From Burkholderiales bacterium (GTDB taxonomy: Bacteria > Pseudomonadota > Gammaproteobacteria > Burkholderiales > CAIKXV01): DNA of 9,956 bases. The stretch is from assembly GCA_019751575.1 (NCBI GenBank), contig JAIENF010000498.1:1-9956 (forward strand), written 5' to 3'. The notes under the pieces were generated by a model. It had not been told where the DNA came from. It saw only the letters and a program-made list of their open reading frames with translations, and made no database searches. Below are positions 1 through 6,281 of the stretch, piece after piece. The translations under genes and the position numbers were made by a program. The first letter of the stretch is position 1, and every line of letters starts with the position of its first letter.

Positions 1-7
1 ACTCAAC

Positions 8-1024
8 ATGGATCGAATCGGCGAAGCACTGGAGCGCGCGCGGCGGGAGCGTGACGCACGCGGCCCCGTCGCGGTCGAACCGCAGGCCAGCCCGCCGGTC
101 GGCTCCCCCGTCATGCCTATCGGCCTGCCGTCGATCACGCCGGTAGCGCCGCAGGCAACTGTAGCGCCGGTCGCGTCAGCTGCCGCTGCGCAGCCGGCTC
201 CCGCGGCATCGGATCCGGCCCCGGCTCCTGTCGTTCCCGCCGCCATGAGTCCGGCGGTCGCGCGCAAGCGCCCGGTGGATATCGTCTACACGAAGACCCG
301 ACGGGTCAGCGTGGCGGAAGAGAAGCTGCGCGAAAATCGCGTCATCACCGGCGACAACCAGGAAGAGTTCACGCAGGCCTTCAAGATCCTTCGCACGCAG
401 ATCATCCATGCGTTGCGCGACAACAACTGGAACGCGATCGCGATCACCAGTCCTGGCGATGGCGATGGCAAGACGATCACCGCGATCAATCTTGCCATCC
501 ATCTCGCTGCAGAGGTCGATCGGACGGTGCTGCTTGTCGATGCGAACCTGCGGCAGCCTGAGTTGCATTCCTATTTCGGACTGACGGCAGAGCAGGGTTT
601 GTCCGATTTCCTGGTGGATCAGGTGCCGCTGCAGAATCTCATGATCAACCCGGGAATCGAACGCCTGGTGCTGCTCCCGGGCGGCAGGCCCCTGCCTAAC
701 TCTGCGGAAATGCTGGGCTCACCCATGATGCAGGACCTGGTTGCCGAGCTCAAGAAACGATACCCACAGCGTATCGTCCTGTTCGATCTCCCGCCCGTAT
801 TGACGGCTTCCGACGCCCTTGCGTTCGCGCCCTACGTCGATGCAACCATTCTCGTCGCCGCGCAAGGCCACACCCGCCATCAGGAAATCGAGCGAGCCGC
901 CGATCTGCTCGGCACGACGACGAACCTGTTGGGAATCGTGTTGAACAAGACCAAGCCAGAGGTGCCGCGGAATGATGCACAACCATCGCTTTGGCGGCGC
1001 TGGTTTGGCCGCGCAGCGGGTTGA
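8..1024 (+). CDS. CpsD/EpsG-type tyrosine kinase-like ATPase of an exopolysaccharide locus (atypical BY-kinase)
   Basis: The 338-residue product is a cytoplasmic P-loop ATPase of the bacterial tyrosine kinase family, which works with a membrane chain-length determinant (Wzc/GumC-like N-half) to control polysaccharide polymerisation and export. A short charged N-terminal helix (residues 1-18) is followed by a Pro/Ala-rich linker (about 19-82) and the ATPase domain (about 115-315). The Walker A segment is SPGDGDGKT (148-156), Walker A' is VLLVDANLRQP (174-184), and Walker B is IVLFDLPP (256-263). Two things are odd. The second Asp of the DxDxR Walker A' motif is Asn180, and there is no C-terminal tyrosine cluster: the only tyrosines are Y94, Y189, Y252 and Y276. 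The ATG lies 7 bases inside the window, so its promoter and upstream partner are not visible. The ExeA-like ATPase gene follows after 21 bp, as in XrtA/PEP-CTERM EPS loci. The family call is firm; active kinase function is uncertain. Confidence 0.9.
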   Translation: MDRIGEALERARRERDARGPVAVEPQASPPVGSPVMPIGLPSITPVAPQATVAPVASAAAAQPAPAASDPAPAPVVPAAMSPAVARKRPVDIVYTKTRRVSVAEEKLRENRVITGDNQEEFTQAFKILRTQIIHALRDNNWNAIAITSPGDGDGKTITAINLAIHLAAEVDRTVLLVDANLRQPELHSYFGLTAEQGLSDFLVDQVPLQNLMINPGIERLVLLPGGRPLPNSAEMLGSPMMQDLVAELKKRYPQRIVLFDLPPVLTASDALAFAPYVDATILVAAQGHTRHQEIERAADLLGTTTNLLGIVLNKTKPEVPRNDAQPSLWRRWFGRAAG

Positions 1025-1045
1025 CCGAAAGGGCAGGGATCTGAC

Positions 1046-1951
1046 GTGTACGAGTCATACTACGGTCTGAAGGCGAAGCCTTTTTCGATTGTTCCGCAGG
1101 CGGAGTTTCTTTTCCCGAGCCGGCGCCATAGTGCTGCGCTTCACCTGCTCGAATACGGCCTTGCCAGTCATGCAATGCTGACCTTGATCACCGGCGATAT
1201 CGGCACCGGGAAGACGACCCTGATCCGATGCCTGCTTCGCAAGGTGGGCCAGGACGTGACGCTGGGGCTGGTGTCCTTCACGCACAGCGCATACGGCGAT
1301 TTCCTGCGGTGGATACTGACGGCTTTCGGTATCGACACAAAGCGTCGTACCCAGGCCGAGATGTATGAAGCGTTCGTCAAGTTCCTGGTCGAACAGTATT
1401 CGCTTGGCAAGCGGGTGGTCCTCGTCGTGGACGAGACGCAGAATCTTTCGCCGGCCGGGCTGGAACAGTTGCGGTTGCTGTCGAACGTCAACGTGGAAGG
1501 CCATGAGCTACTGCAGATCATCATGGCAGGGCAGACCAACCTTCGAGACAAGTTGCTTCAGCCGGGGCTCGAGCAACTGGTGCAGCGTATCGCCTTCAGC
1601 TACCACCTCGAACCGCTCGACCGGCGCGAAACCGAGCAGTACATCCGCTACAGGCTCTCGACGGCTGGGCGCGACGATTCAGGCAATGTATTCACGCCTG
1701 AAGCGTTCAACATCGTCTACGAGAAAAGCGGCGGCGTGCCTCGTGTGGTGAATACGATCTGCGATTCGGCGATGGTCTACGGATACGCGCAGCAGAAGTC
1801 CACGATCGATGCCGCAATCGTCACCGAAGTCATCGAGGATCGCGAGCGGACCGGCATCCCGTTCCTTCCGCGCTTTGCCCCGCCGGAGCCAATGGCCGTG
1901 CAACGCATGACCGAAGGCGCACTCGTGACCGTGGTTTCCGGCACCGAGTAA
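1046..1951 (+). CDS. ExeA/GspA-like AAA ATPase of the exosortase-associated (PEP-CTERM locus) type
   Basis: The 301-residue product is an AAA ATPase related to ExeA, the type II secretion assembly ATPase. Homologues recur beside EPS tyrosine kinases in exosortase loci, but their exact role is not established. The N-terminus MYESYYGLKAKPF (1-13) is the family signature. Walker A is GDIGTGKTT (50-58), Walker B is VVLVVDETQNL (124-134) with D129 and E130, a sensor-like segment IIMAGQTNLRDKL spans 158-170, a candidate arginine finger is R181 in QRI, and GGVPRVVN (229-236) is the usual C-terminal motif. Length is slightly above the usual about 270 residues because of a roughly 30-residue Pro-containing tail. 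There is no signal peptide or membrane span, so unlike full ExeA it lacks the periplasmic half. The start is GTG at 1046, supported by a GGCAGGG ribosome site about 7 bases upstream and by the signature lying right at the start. It is probably co-transcribed with the kinase gene. Confidence 0.9.
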   Translation: MYESYYGLKAKPFSIVPQAEFLFPSRRHSAALHLLEYGLASHAMLTLITGDIGTGKTTLIRCLLRKVGQDVTLGLVSFTHSAYGDFLRWILTAFGIDTKRRTQAEMYEAFVKFLVEQYSLGKRVVLVVDETQNLSPAGLEQLRLLSNVNVEGHELLQIIMAGQTNLRDKLLQPGLEQLVQRIAFSYHLEPLDRRETEQYIRYRLSTAGRDDSGNVFTPEAFNIVYEKSGGVPRVVNTICDSAMVYGYAQQKSTIDAAIVTEVIEDRERTGIPFLPRFAPPEPMAVQRMTEGALVTVVSGTE

Positions 1952-1973
1952 GCGGTTCTCCTGGTCCAGTCGC

Positions 1974-1989
1974 GGTTGGACGGCCAACC
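1974..1989. terminator. Weak hairpin between convergent genes, possible bidirectional terminator
   Basis: The 45-bp gap between two convergent genes holds a perfect 6-bp inverted repeat, GGTTGG and CCAACC, around the tetraloop ACGG. Neither strand has a T-run after the stem, so this is not a canonical intrinsic terminator. The call rests on position and the stem alone. Confidence 0.3.
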
Positions 1990-1996
1990 CGATGCG

Positions 1997-2542
1997 TCAG
2001 TCGAACACTTCGGCCCTTTCCAACTGGACCCCTGCCATGTCCTTGGCGGAAAGGATTGGCGTTCGACCATCGAGCGGCCATGCGATCGAAAGCGACGGAT
2101 CGTTCCATGCGAGCGTCCGCTCGTCCTGGGGCGAATAGACATCCGAGACCTTGTACGAGACTTCCGCCGTTTGCGAGGTCACCAGGAATCCATGGGCGAA
2201 ACCCGGCGGAACCCAGATCATCCGCTTGTTCTCAGCGGACAACTCGACCGCATCCCATCGGCCGAAGTGCGTGGAGCTCCTGCGCAGATCGACGATCACA
2301 TCGAAGACACTGCCCTGCAGGACGCGGAGCAATTTGCCCTGCGGGTGCCTGATCTGATAATGCAGGCCGCGCAGCACGCCGAGCGTCGACCGCGAATGAT
2401 TGTCCTGAACGAAGTGCTCCTCGATGCCGGCATCCGAAAACGTTCTTTCGTTCCAGCTTTCCAGAAAGAAACCTCGCTCGTCACCGAACACCCTGGGTTC
2501 GATGATGAGCGCGTCCGGCAGATTCGCTGGTATCACCTTCAT
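1997..2542 (-). CDS. rfbC: dTDP-4-dehydrorhamnose 3,5-epimerase
   Basis: The 181-residue enzyme epimerises dTDP-4-keto-6-deoxy-D-glucose at C3 and C5 to dTDP-4-keto-L-rhamnose in the cytoplasm, the third step of dTDP-L-rhamnose synthesis. The cupin fold is recognisable from EPRVFGDERGFFLESW (15-30), VLRGLHYQ (56-63) with catalytic base H61, SYK (129-131) with the conserved Tyr130, and WNDPSL (146-151) whose D148 matches the Asp of the His-Asp pair. Length equals the family norm of about 180. The start at 2542 (MKVIPANLP) was chosen over a longer reading from 2635 because homologues begin there; GGAG lies 10 bases upstream inside the end of rfbA. Only 1 bp separates the rfbA stop from this ATG, so translational coupling is likely. 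It is the last gene of the operon and converges on the ExeA-like gene. Confidence 0.95.
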   Translation of the reverse strand: MKVIPANLPDALIIEPRVFGDERGFFLESWNERTFSDAGIEEHFVQDNHSRSTLGVLRGLHYQIRHPQGKLLRVLQGSVFDVIVDLRRSSTHFGRWDAVELSAENKRMIWVPPGFAHGFLVTSQTAEVSYKVSDVYSPQDERTLAWNDPSLSIAWPLDGRTPILSAKDMAGVQLERAEVFD

Positions 2543-2543
2543 G

Positions 2544-3419
2544 TCAGCGAAGCTCCGACTTGAGCAGTTCGAGCAGGTATTCGCCGTATCCACTTGCCTT
2601 GAGCGACATCGCCAGTCGTTCCAGCTGGGCGGCATCGATGAACCCCATGCGGAACGCCACTTCTTCCGGGCAGCAGACCCTCATGCCCTGGCGACGCTCG
2701 ATCGTCTGTATGAACAGGCTGGCCTCGAGGAGCGAGTCGTGCGTGCCGGTGTCCAGCCAGGCGTAGCCCCTGCTCATGATCTGGACGTCGAGTTGTCCGC
2801 GAGCGAGGTACTCCTCGTTGAGAGACGTGATCTCCAGTTCGCCACGAGCGGATGGCTTGAGCTTGCTGGCGATCTCGATGACCTGGTTGTCGTAGAAATA
2901 CAGTCCGGTCACCGCATGGCGCGACCGGGGCCTGGCGGGCTTCTCTTCCAGGCTGATGGCTTTCCCTGCCCGATCGAACTCGACGACACCGTATCGCTCC
3001 GGATCCTTGACCGGGTATGCGAAGACGGTGGCGCCTGACTGTTTTCGCCCCGCTTTCTGCAGGAGTTCGATCAGGTCATGGCCGTAGAAGAGATTGTCTC
3101 CGAGGATGAGCGCACAGGAATCCTGCCCGATGAATTCCTTGCCGATGATGAAGGCCTGCGCGATGCCTTCCGGGGCAGGTTGCACCGCATAGGATATCGA
3201 CAGCCCCCAGGCGCTTCCGTCGCCGAGAAGCTGCTCGAACCGCGGCGTGTCCTGGGGCGTGGAGATAACCAGGATTTCACGGATACCCGCCATCATCAGC
3301 GTGGATAGCGGGTAGTAGATCATGGGCTTGTCGTATACCGGCAACAATTGCTTCGATGCCGCTTTGGTCGCCGGGTAGAGGCGTGAGCCGGTGCCCCCGG
3401 CAAGGACGATGCCTTTCAT
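2544..3419 (-). CDS. rfbA: Glucose-1-phosphate thymidylyltransferase
   Basis: The 291-residue enzyme joins dTTP and glucose-1-phosphate to make dTDP-glucose, the entry step to dTDP-rhamnose and related 6-deoxy sugars. It carries the sugar-nucleotidyltransferase signature at the N-terminus, [20 protein letters not shown] (6-25), with nucleotide-binding R13 and K23, then LGDN (106-109) with metal-binding D108, and later [16 protein letters not shown] and WLDTGTHDS. Length matches RmlA (about 290). The ATG at 3419 was chosen over an in-frame start at 3557 because it begins exactly at MKGIVLAGG and has GGGGAG 8 bases upstream. The upstream extension would run through the end of rfbB. The start overlaps the rfbB stop as ATGA, and rfbC follows after 1 bp, showing one operon. 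Confidence 0.96.
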   Translation of the reverse strand: MKGIVLAGGTGSRLYPATKAASKQLLPVYDKPMIYYPLSTLMMAGIREILVISTPQDTPRFEQLLGDGSAWGLSISYAVQPAPEGIAQAFIIGKEFIGQDSCALILGDNLFYGHDLIELLQKAGRKQSGATVFAYPVKDPERYGVVEFDRAGKAISLEEKPARPRSRHAVTGLYFYDNQVIEIASKLKPSARGELEITSLNEEYLARGQLDVQIMSRGYAWLDTGTHDSLLEASLFIQTIERRQGMRVCCPEEVAFRMGFIDAAQLERLAMSLKASGYGEYLLELLKSELR

Positions 3420-4483
3420 TTGAGCCGCTCCCCGTATTGTTGTCCGATCCAGGATAGATACTCGCCGGACCTGATTGCAGAAGTCCACGCGTCGTTCTCG
3501 AGGTACCACGTGACCGTCTGCGTCAATGCCGCCTCGAAATCGTGAGAAGGCGACCAACCGAGCTCTCGCTGGATTCGACGGGAGTCGATGGCGTATCGCC
3601 TGTCATGGCCGGGCCTGTCGGCCACGAAACGGATGAGCGACGCATGCGGAATTGCACCTGGCAGGGGCTTCACTGCGTCGAGGATCCCGCAGATCGACCG
3701 GACGACCTCGATGTTCTGCTTCTCGCATGACCCGCCGATGTTGTACACCTCGCCCGGAACGCCGGCCTCGAGCACGCGCCTGATGGCTGAGCAATGGTCG
3801 CGTACGAACAGCCAGTCCCGTACATTCTGTCCGGTGCCGTAAACCGGCAGCGGTTTTCCCTCGGCAGCATTCAGCGTGACCAGCGGGATCAGCTTCTCGG
3901 GAAACTGCAGGGGCCCGTAGTTGTTCGAGCAATTGGTGGTGAGCACAGGCATGCCGTAGGTGTGGAAGTACGCGCGCGCGAAATGGTCCGACGCGGCTTT
4001 GGACGCAGCATAGGGACTGTTCGGCGCGTATGGCGTGGTTTCCGAGAACGGCGGGTCGGACGGTTCCAGGGATCCGTAGACCTCGTCGGTCGAAACATGG
4101 ACGAACCTGAACCGGTTTGCTTCGCTCGCAGCCAGTGAACTCCAGTATGTCCGGGCCTCTTCAAGCAGATTGAAGGTACCCACCACGTTCGTCTGCACGA
4201 AGTCGCCAGGGCTCTGTATCGACCGGTCGACGTGACTTTCGGCCGCGAAATGCACGATGGCCCGCGGCTTCGTCTGTTCAAGCACGCGCTTGATCGCGCT
4301 CCTGTCGCAGATGTCGGCCTTGAAGAAGGAATAGCGCTCGTCTCCGGCGAGGGAAGACAGGTTCGCGGGGTTGGCCGCATAGGTCAAGCTGTCGATGTTG
4401 GAGACGTGTTCGCTGCTGCAGGTCATCCAGTCGAGAACGAAGTTCGCGCCAATGAAGCCGCAGCCACCGGTTACCAGAATCAT
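3416..4483 (-). CDS. rfbB: dTDP-glucose 4,6-dehydratase
   Basis: The 355-residue short-chain dehydrogenase/reductase family enzyme converts dTDP-glucose to dTDP-4-keto-6-deoxyglucose with bound NAD. The Rossmann motif TGGCGFIG spans 5-12, the NAD-ribose contact region is [14 protein letters not shown] (29-42), [11 protein letters not shown] (79-89) is the usual strand-4 motif, the catalytic triad STDE gives T132, D133 and E134, and the YxxxK pair is Y158 and K162. [17 protein letters not shown] and [12 protein letters not shown] are further RmlB hallmarks. Length is typical. The ATG at 4483 has GAGG 5 bases upstream. It is the first gene of the minus-strand rfbBAC operon, so its promoter should lie in 4484-4849. 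The nucleotide-binding loop starts almost at residue 1, which excludes a longer protein. Confidence 0.96.
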   Translation of the reverse strand: MILVTGGCGFIGANFVLDWMTCSSEHVSNIDSLTYAANPANLSSLAGDERYSFFKADICDRSAIKRVLEQTKPRAIVHFAAESHVDRSIQSPGDFVQTNVVGTFNLLEEARTYWSSLAASEANRFRFVHVSTDEVYGSLEPSDPPFSETTPYAPNSPYAASKAASDHFARAYFHTYGMPVLTTNCSNNYGPLQFPEKLIPLVTLNAAEGKPLPVYGTGQNVRDWLFVRDHCSAIRRVLEAGVPGEVYNIGGSCEKQNIEVVRSICGILDAVKPLPGAIPHASLIRFVADRPGHDRRYAIDSRRIQRELGWSPSHDFEAALTQTVTWYLENDAWTSAIRSGEYLSWIGQQYGERLK

Positions 4484-4497
4484 GAATGCCTCGCGAA

Positions 4498-4526
4498 AAG
4501 AACCTTGACCAATTAGTTCTTGGAAC
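4498..4526. repeat. Nested short inverted repeats upstream of rfbB
   Basis: AAGAAC (4498-4503) and GTTCTT (4516-4521) form a perfect inverted repeat with a 12-bp loop. The right arm is also part of a second palindrome, GTTC-TTG-GAAC (4516-4526). The group lies 15-43 bp from the rfbB start, in the position of a leader or operator. The arms are short and chance occurrence is possible. Confidence 0.35.
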
Positions 4527-4721
4527 CTCCCTAGAGTAACGGTCTCGCAAGGGCTATTCCATCGATTCAGTCACACTCGCGGTGCAAAGATTGCTAGCGA
4601 TAATGCGCGGCTGGCCCGTCTCGGGATCATGTGCAGGATTTTGCGTGCCGGAGCCTTTGACTCCACAGCCGCAGGCGCATGCAGGGGTCTCGCGCGGGCC
4701 ATGCCCGGTGCAGTCGAACGG

Positions 4722-4733
4722 GCAACCGGTTGC
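4722..4733. repeat. Perfect 12-bp palindrome GCAACCGGTTGC
   Basis: GCAACC is followed directly by its reverse complement GGTTGC, with no spacer, about 117 bp before the proposed wzx start. Such a site could bind a dimeric regulator, but no second copy was noticed in the window and no factor is implied. Confidence 0.35.
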
Positions 4734-4772
4734 AGCGGGGCGGATCGCCCGAGTGCCCTTGTACTGGTGCGA

Positions 4773-4794
4773 CTGCGCAACTATTTCTGCGCAG
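4773..4794. repeat. 7-bp stem / 8-base loop inverted repeat before wzx
   Basis: CTGCGCA (4773-4779) and TGCGCAG (4788-4794) are exact reverse complements around an 8-base AT-rich loop. No T-run follows, so an intrinsic terminator is unlikely. It would form a hairpin in the leader of a wzx transcript if transcription starts upstream. Confidence 0.35.
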
Positions 4795-4849
4795 CGGGCT
4801 GCACGTAGTATTACTCTCGTGCCTTTCAGGTGGAACAAGGGGCTTGCTG

Positions 4850-6199
4850 GTGCCAAGATGGAATGCTGAAGCAGGAAAGATTTCGGTCCTGCTCAAGAGC
4901 CGCAGCCGGCATCTGATGAGTCTCGGATGGAGCGTAGGTCAGTACGTCGTGCAACCGCTGGCGATGCTGATCTCGATCCCGGTGTTGCTTGCGTCGCTCG
5001 GAGCGGACCAGTTCGGTCTCTGGGTTCTCGTGATGGCGTTTGTCGGGCTGGATTCTGCTGCAGGACTCGGCATGGCTGCGGCGACCATCAAGTATGTGTC
5101 CGACTACCGCGGCCGAGGTGACATCGAGGGAGCTGCCCGATGCGCGCGCCAGACATCGACAATTGCGCTGGTCGCGGGAAGCATCGTCGGCGCCATCATT
5201 GCTTTGCTGGCACCCTGGCTCGCAACAACCGTCTTCTCGAAGATGGGTGATCCCGTGACGGTATCCAGAGCAATCACCGTGGGGGGGGTGATCCTGCTCC
5301 TACAGCAGATGGAAGGCGTATTCACTGCTGTCCTGAAAGGCTGCGAGCGCTTCGACGTAGCTGCCATTTCAGACGCAATCATCAAGGTATCGGTTTTTGC
5401 GCTTGCGTGCCTCTGTGCATGGCTGACGAGTGATGCGGTGCTCGGACTCGTGGCGTGGGCGGTAGGTTCGCTCATCGGCGTCGGTATCCGAGCCGGTGTC
5501 GCCAGCAGGCTGCTCGGGCACAGCGTCGTTGACCTTATCTGGGATCGGTCCACCGTTCGGGAGGTGTTCAGCTTCGGGGGGTGGAACTGGCTCCAAGGTG
5601 TCGGTAGCTCTCTGTTCCAGCAGGTCGACCGCCTGGTGATCGGGTCCGTTCTGGGCGCGCAGGCGCTCGGTGTCTATGGCATCTGCATGCAGGTAGCCTC
5701 GCAGATCCACTCGATTCCTTCCGCCGGCCTTTCGTTCATTTTTCCCGTGGTGAGTCGTAAACTCGCAGCCGATCCAGGGGGCGGCATCGGAAAGATGATT
5801 CTGCCCGCCGCGTTGGTGAACTTTGTTCTGTCCGCGTGCCTGGCGCTGCCGTTGCTTTTGTTCGGAGACTGGTTACTGACCATATGGGTGGGCGCAGACA
5901 TGCAGGCTGCCATGGGCACGCTGTTGTTCTGGATGACATTGGTTTATTTCCTGACATCGATGTCGATTGCACCCTACTTTCTCCTGCTCGGCACCGGCGA
6001 TGTCCGATACGCTTCGGTAGTGAATATCGCAGGCGGAGCGGGCAGCGCGCTGGTCGCGATCCTCCTTGTTCCGATCATGGGGCTCATGGGTGGAGTTATC
6101 GGGCGGGCTGTGACGATTTTCCTTGCAGTGGCAGTCTACAGTCGGCTCTACTGGATAGCTTCGCGAAAACCCCCGATCAACACAGGAACCGATACCTGA
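4850..6199 (+). CDS. Wzx-type polysaccharide repeat-unit flippase
   Basis: The product (449 residues from this start) is a polytopic inner-membrane protein of the Wzx/MATE-like (MOP) superfamily, which moves lipid-linked repeat units across the inner membrane. About 12 hydrophobic segments are visible, for example 28-48, 55-75, 104-128, 141-160, 174-192, 195-214, 260-280, 317-337, 355-380, 386-409 and 412-430. The segment VDRLVIGSVLGAQALGVYGI (259-278) is the usual Wzx mid-protein signature. The start is GTG at 4850, chosen for AAGGGG 7 bases upstream and for giving a cytosolic basic N-terminus before the first span. ATG 4916 is an alternative with a poor ribosome site. Reading upstream to 4679 adds an unlikely Arg/Cys-rich extension. 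A run of eight Gs at 5281-5288 (residues 144-147) is a possible slippage site. The wzy-like gene follows by about 80 bp. Confidence 0.88.
   Translation: MPRWNAEAGKISVLLKSRSRHLMSLGWSVGQYVVQPLAMLISIPVLLASLGADQFGLWVLVMAFVGLDSAAGLGMAAATIKYVSDYRGRGDIEGAARCARQTSTIALVAGSIVGAIIALLAPWLATTVFSKMGDPVTVSRAITVGGVILLLQQMEGVFTAVLKGCERFDVAAISDAIIKVSVFALACLCAWLTSDAVLGLVAWAVGSLIGVGIRAGVASRLLGHSVVDLIWDRSTVREVFSFGGWNWLQGVGSSLFQQVDRLVIGSVLGAQALGVYGICMQVASQIHSIPSAGLSFIFPVVSRKLAADPGGGIGKMILPAALVNFVLSACLALPLLLFGDWLLTIWVGADMQAAMGTLLFWMTLVYFLTSMSIAPYFLLLGTGDVRYASVVNIAGGAGSALVAILLVPIMGLMGGVIGRAVTIFLAVAVYSRLYWIASRKPPINTGTDT
5281..5288 (+). repeat. G8 homopolymer tract inside wzx
   Basis: Eight consecutive Gs are read as GTG GGG GGG GTG (V144-V147). 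Losing one G gives GTG GGG GGG TGA, an immediate stop. Gaining one G reads out of frame to a stop near 5430. Tracts of this kind act as contingency switches in surface-polysaccharide genes of some bacteria; here that role is only a possibility. Confidence 0.9.
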
Positions 6200-6281
6200 G
6201 AGCGTCGCGATCACCGGCTTGATCGGTGCCCGACCTGCCAGGTCATTCCCCGCCATGCCTACCCTAAAGGCGTCAAACACG

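Larger units (their letters stand above)
4484..4849. promoter_or_regulatory. Divergent intergenic region between rfbB (leftward) and wzx (rightward)
   Basis: This 366-bp stretch separates divergent units and must hold the rfbB promoter and probably one for the wzx side. No coding region here looks real: the readable frames in both directions are Arg-, Cys- and Pro-rich without recognisable motifs. It contains three short symmetric elements, near 4498-4526, 4722-4733 and 4773-4794. A GATAAT hexamer at 4599-4604 resembles a rightward -10 box but has no good -35 at 16-18 bp. No clear sigma-70 promoter was found leftward, and no sigma-54 TGGCAC-N5-TTGC site was seen. The 4484-4550 part is visibly more AT-rich than the rest. 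Promoter function is inferred from gene orientation. Confidence 0.5.

Noticed and set aside
2424..3038. Plus-strand 204-codon frame across rfbA/rfbC
   Set aside because: It is antisense to two firmly identified enzymes with intact catalytic motifs and reads as a shadow frame.
4679..4849. N-terminal extension of the flippase to an upstream ATG at 4679
   Set aside because: The added 57 residues are Arg/Cys/Gly-rich and unlike Wzx N-termini. A GTG with AAGGGG at 7 bases lies at 4850.
4554..4856. Minus-strand 100-codon frame with a Cys-rich stretch in the divergent intergenic region
   Set aside because: There is no recognisable family. It overlaps equally long frames in other directions and lacks a convincing ribosome site. 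The Cys-rich stretch is most likely chance.
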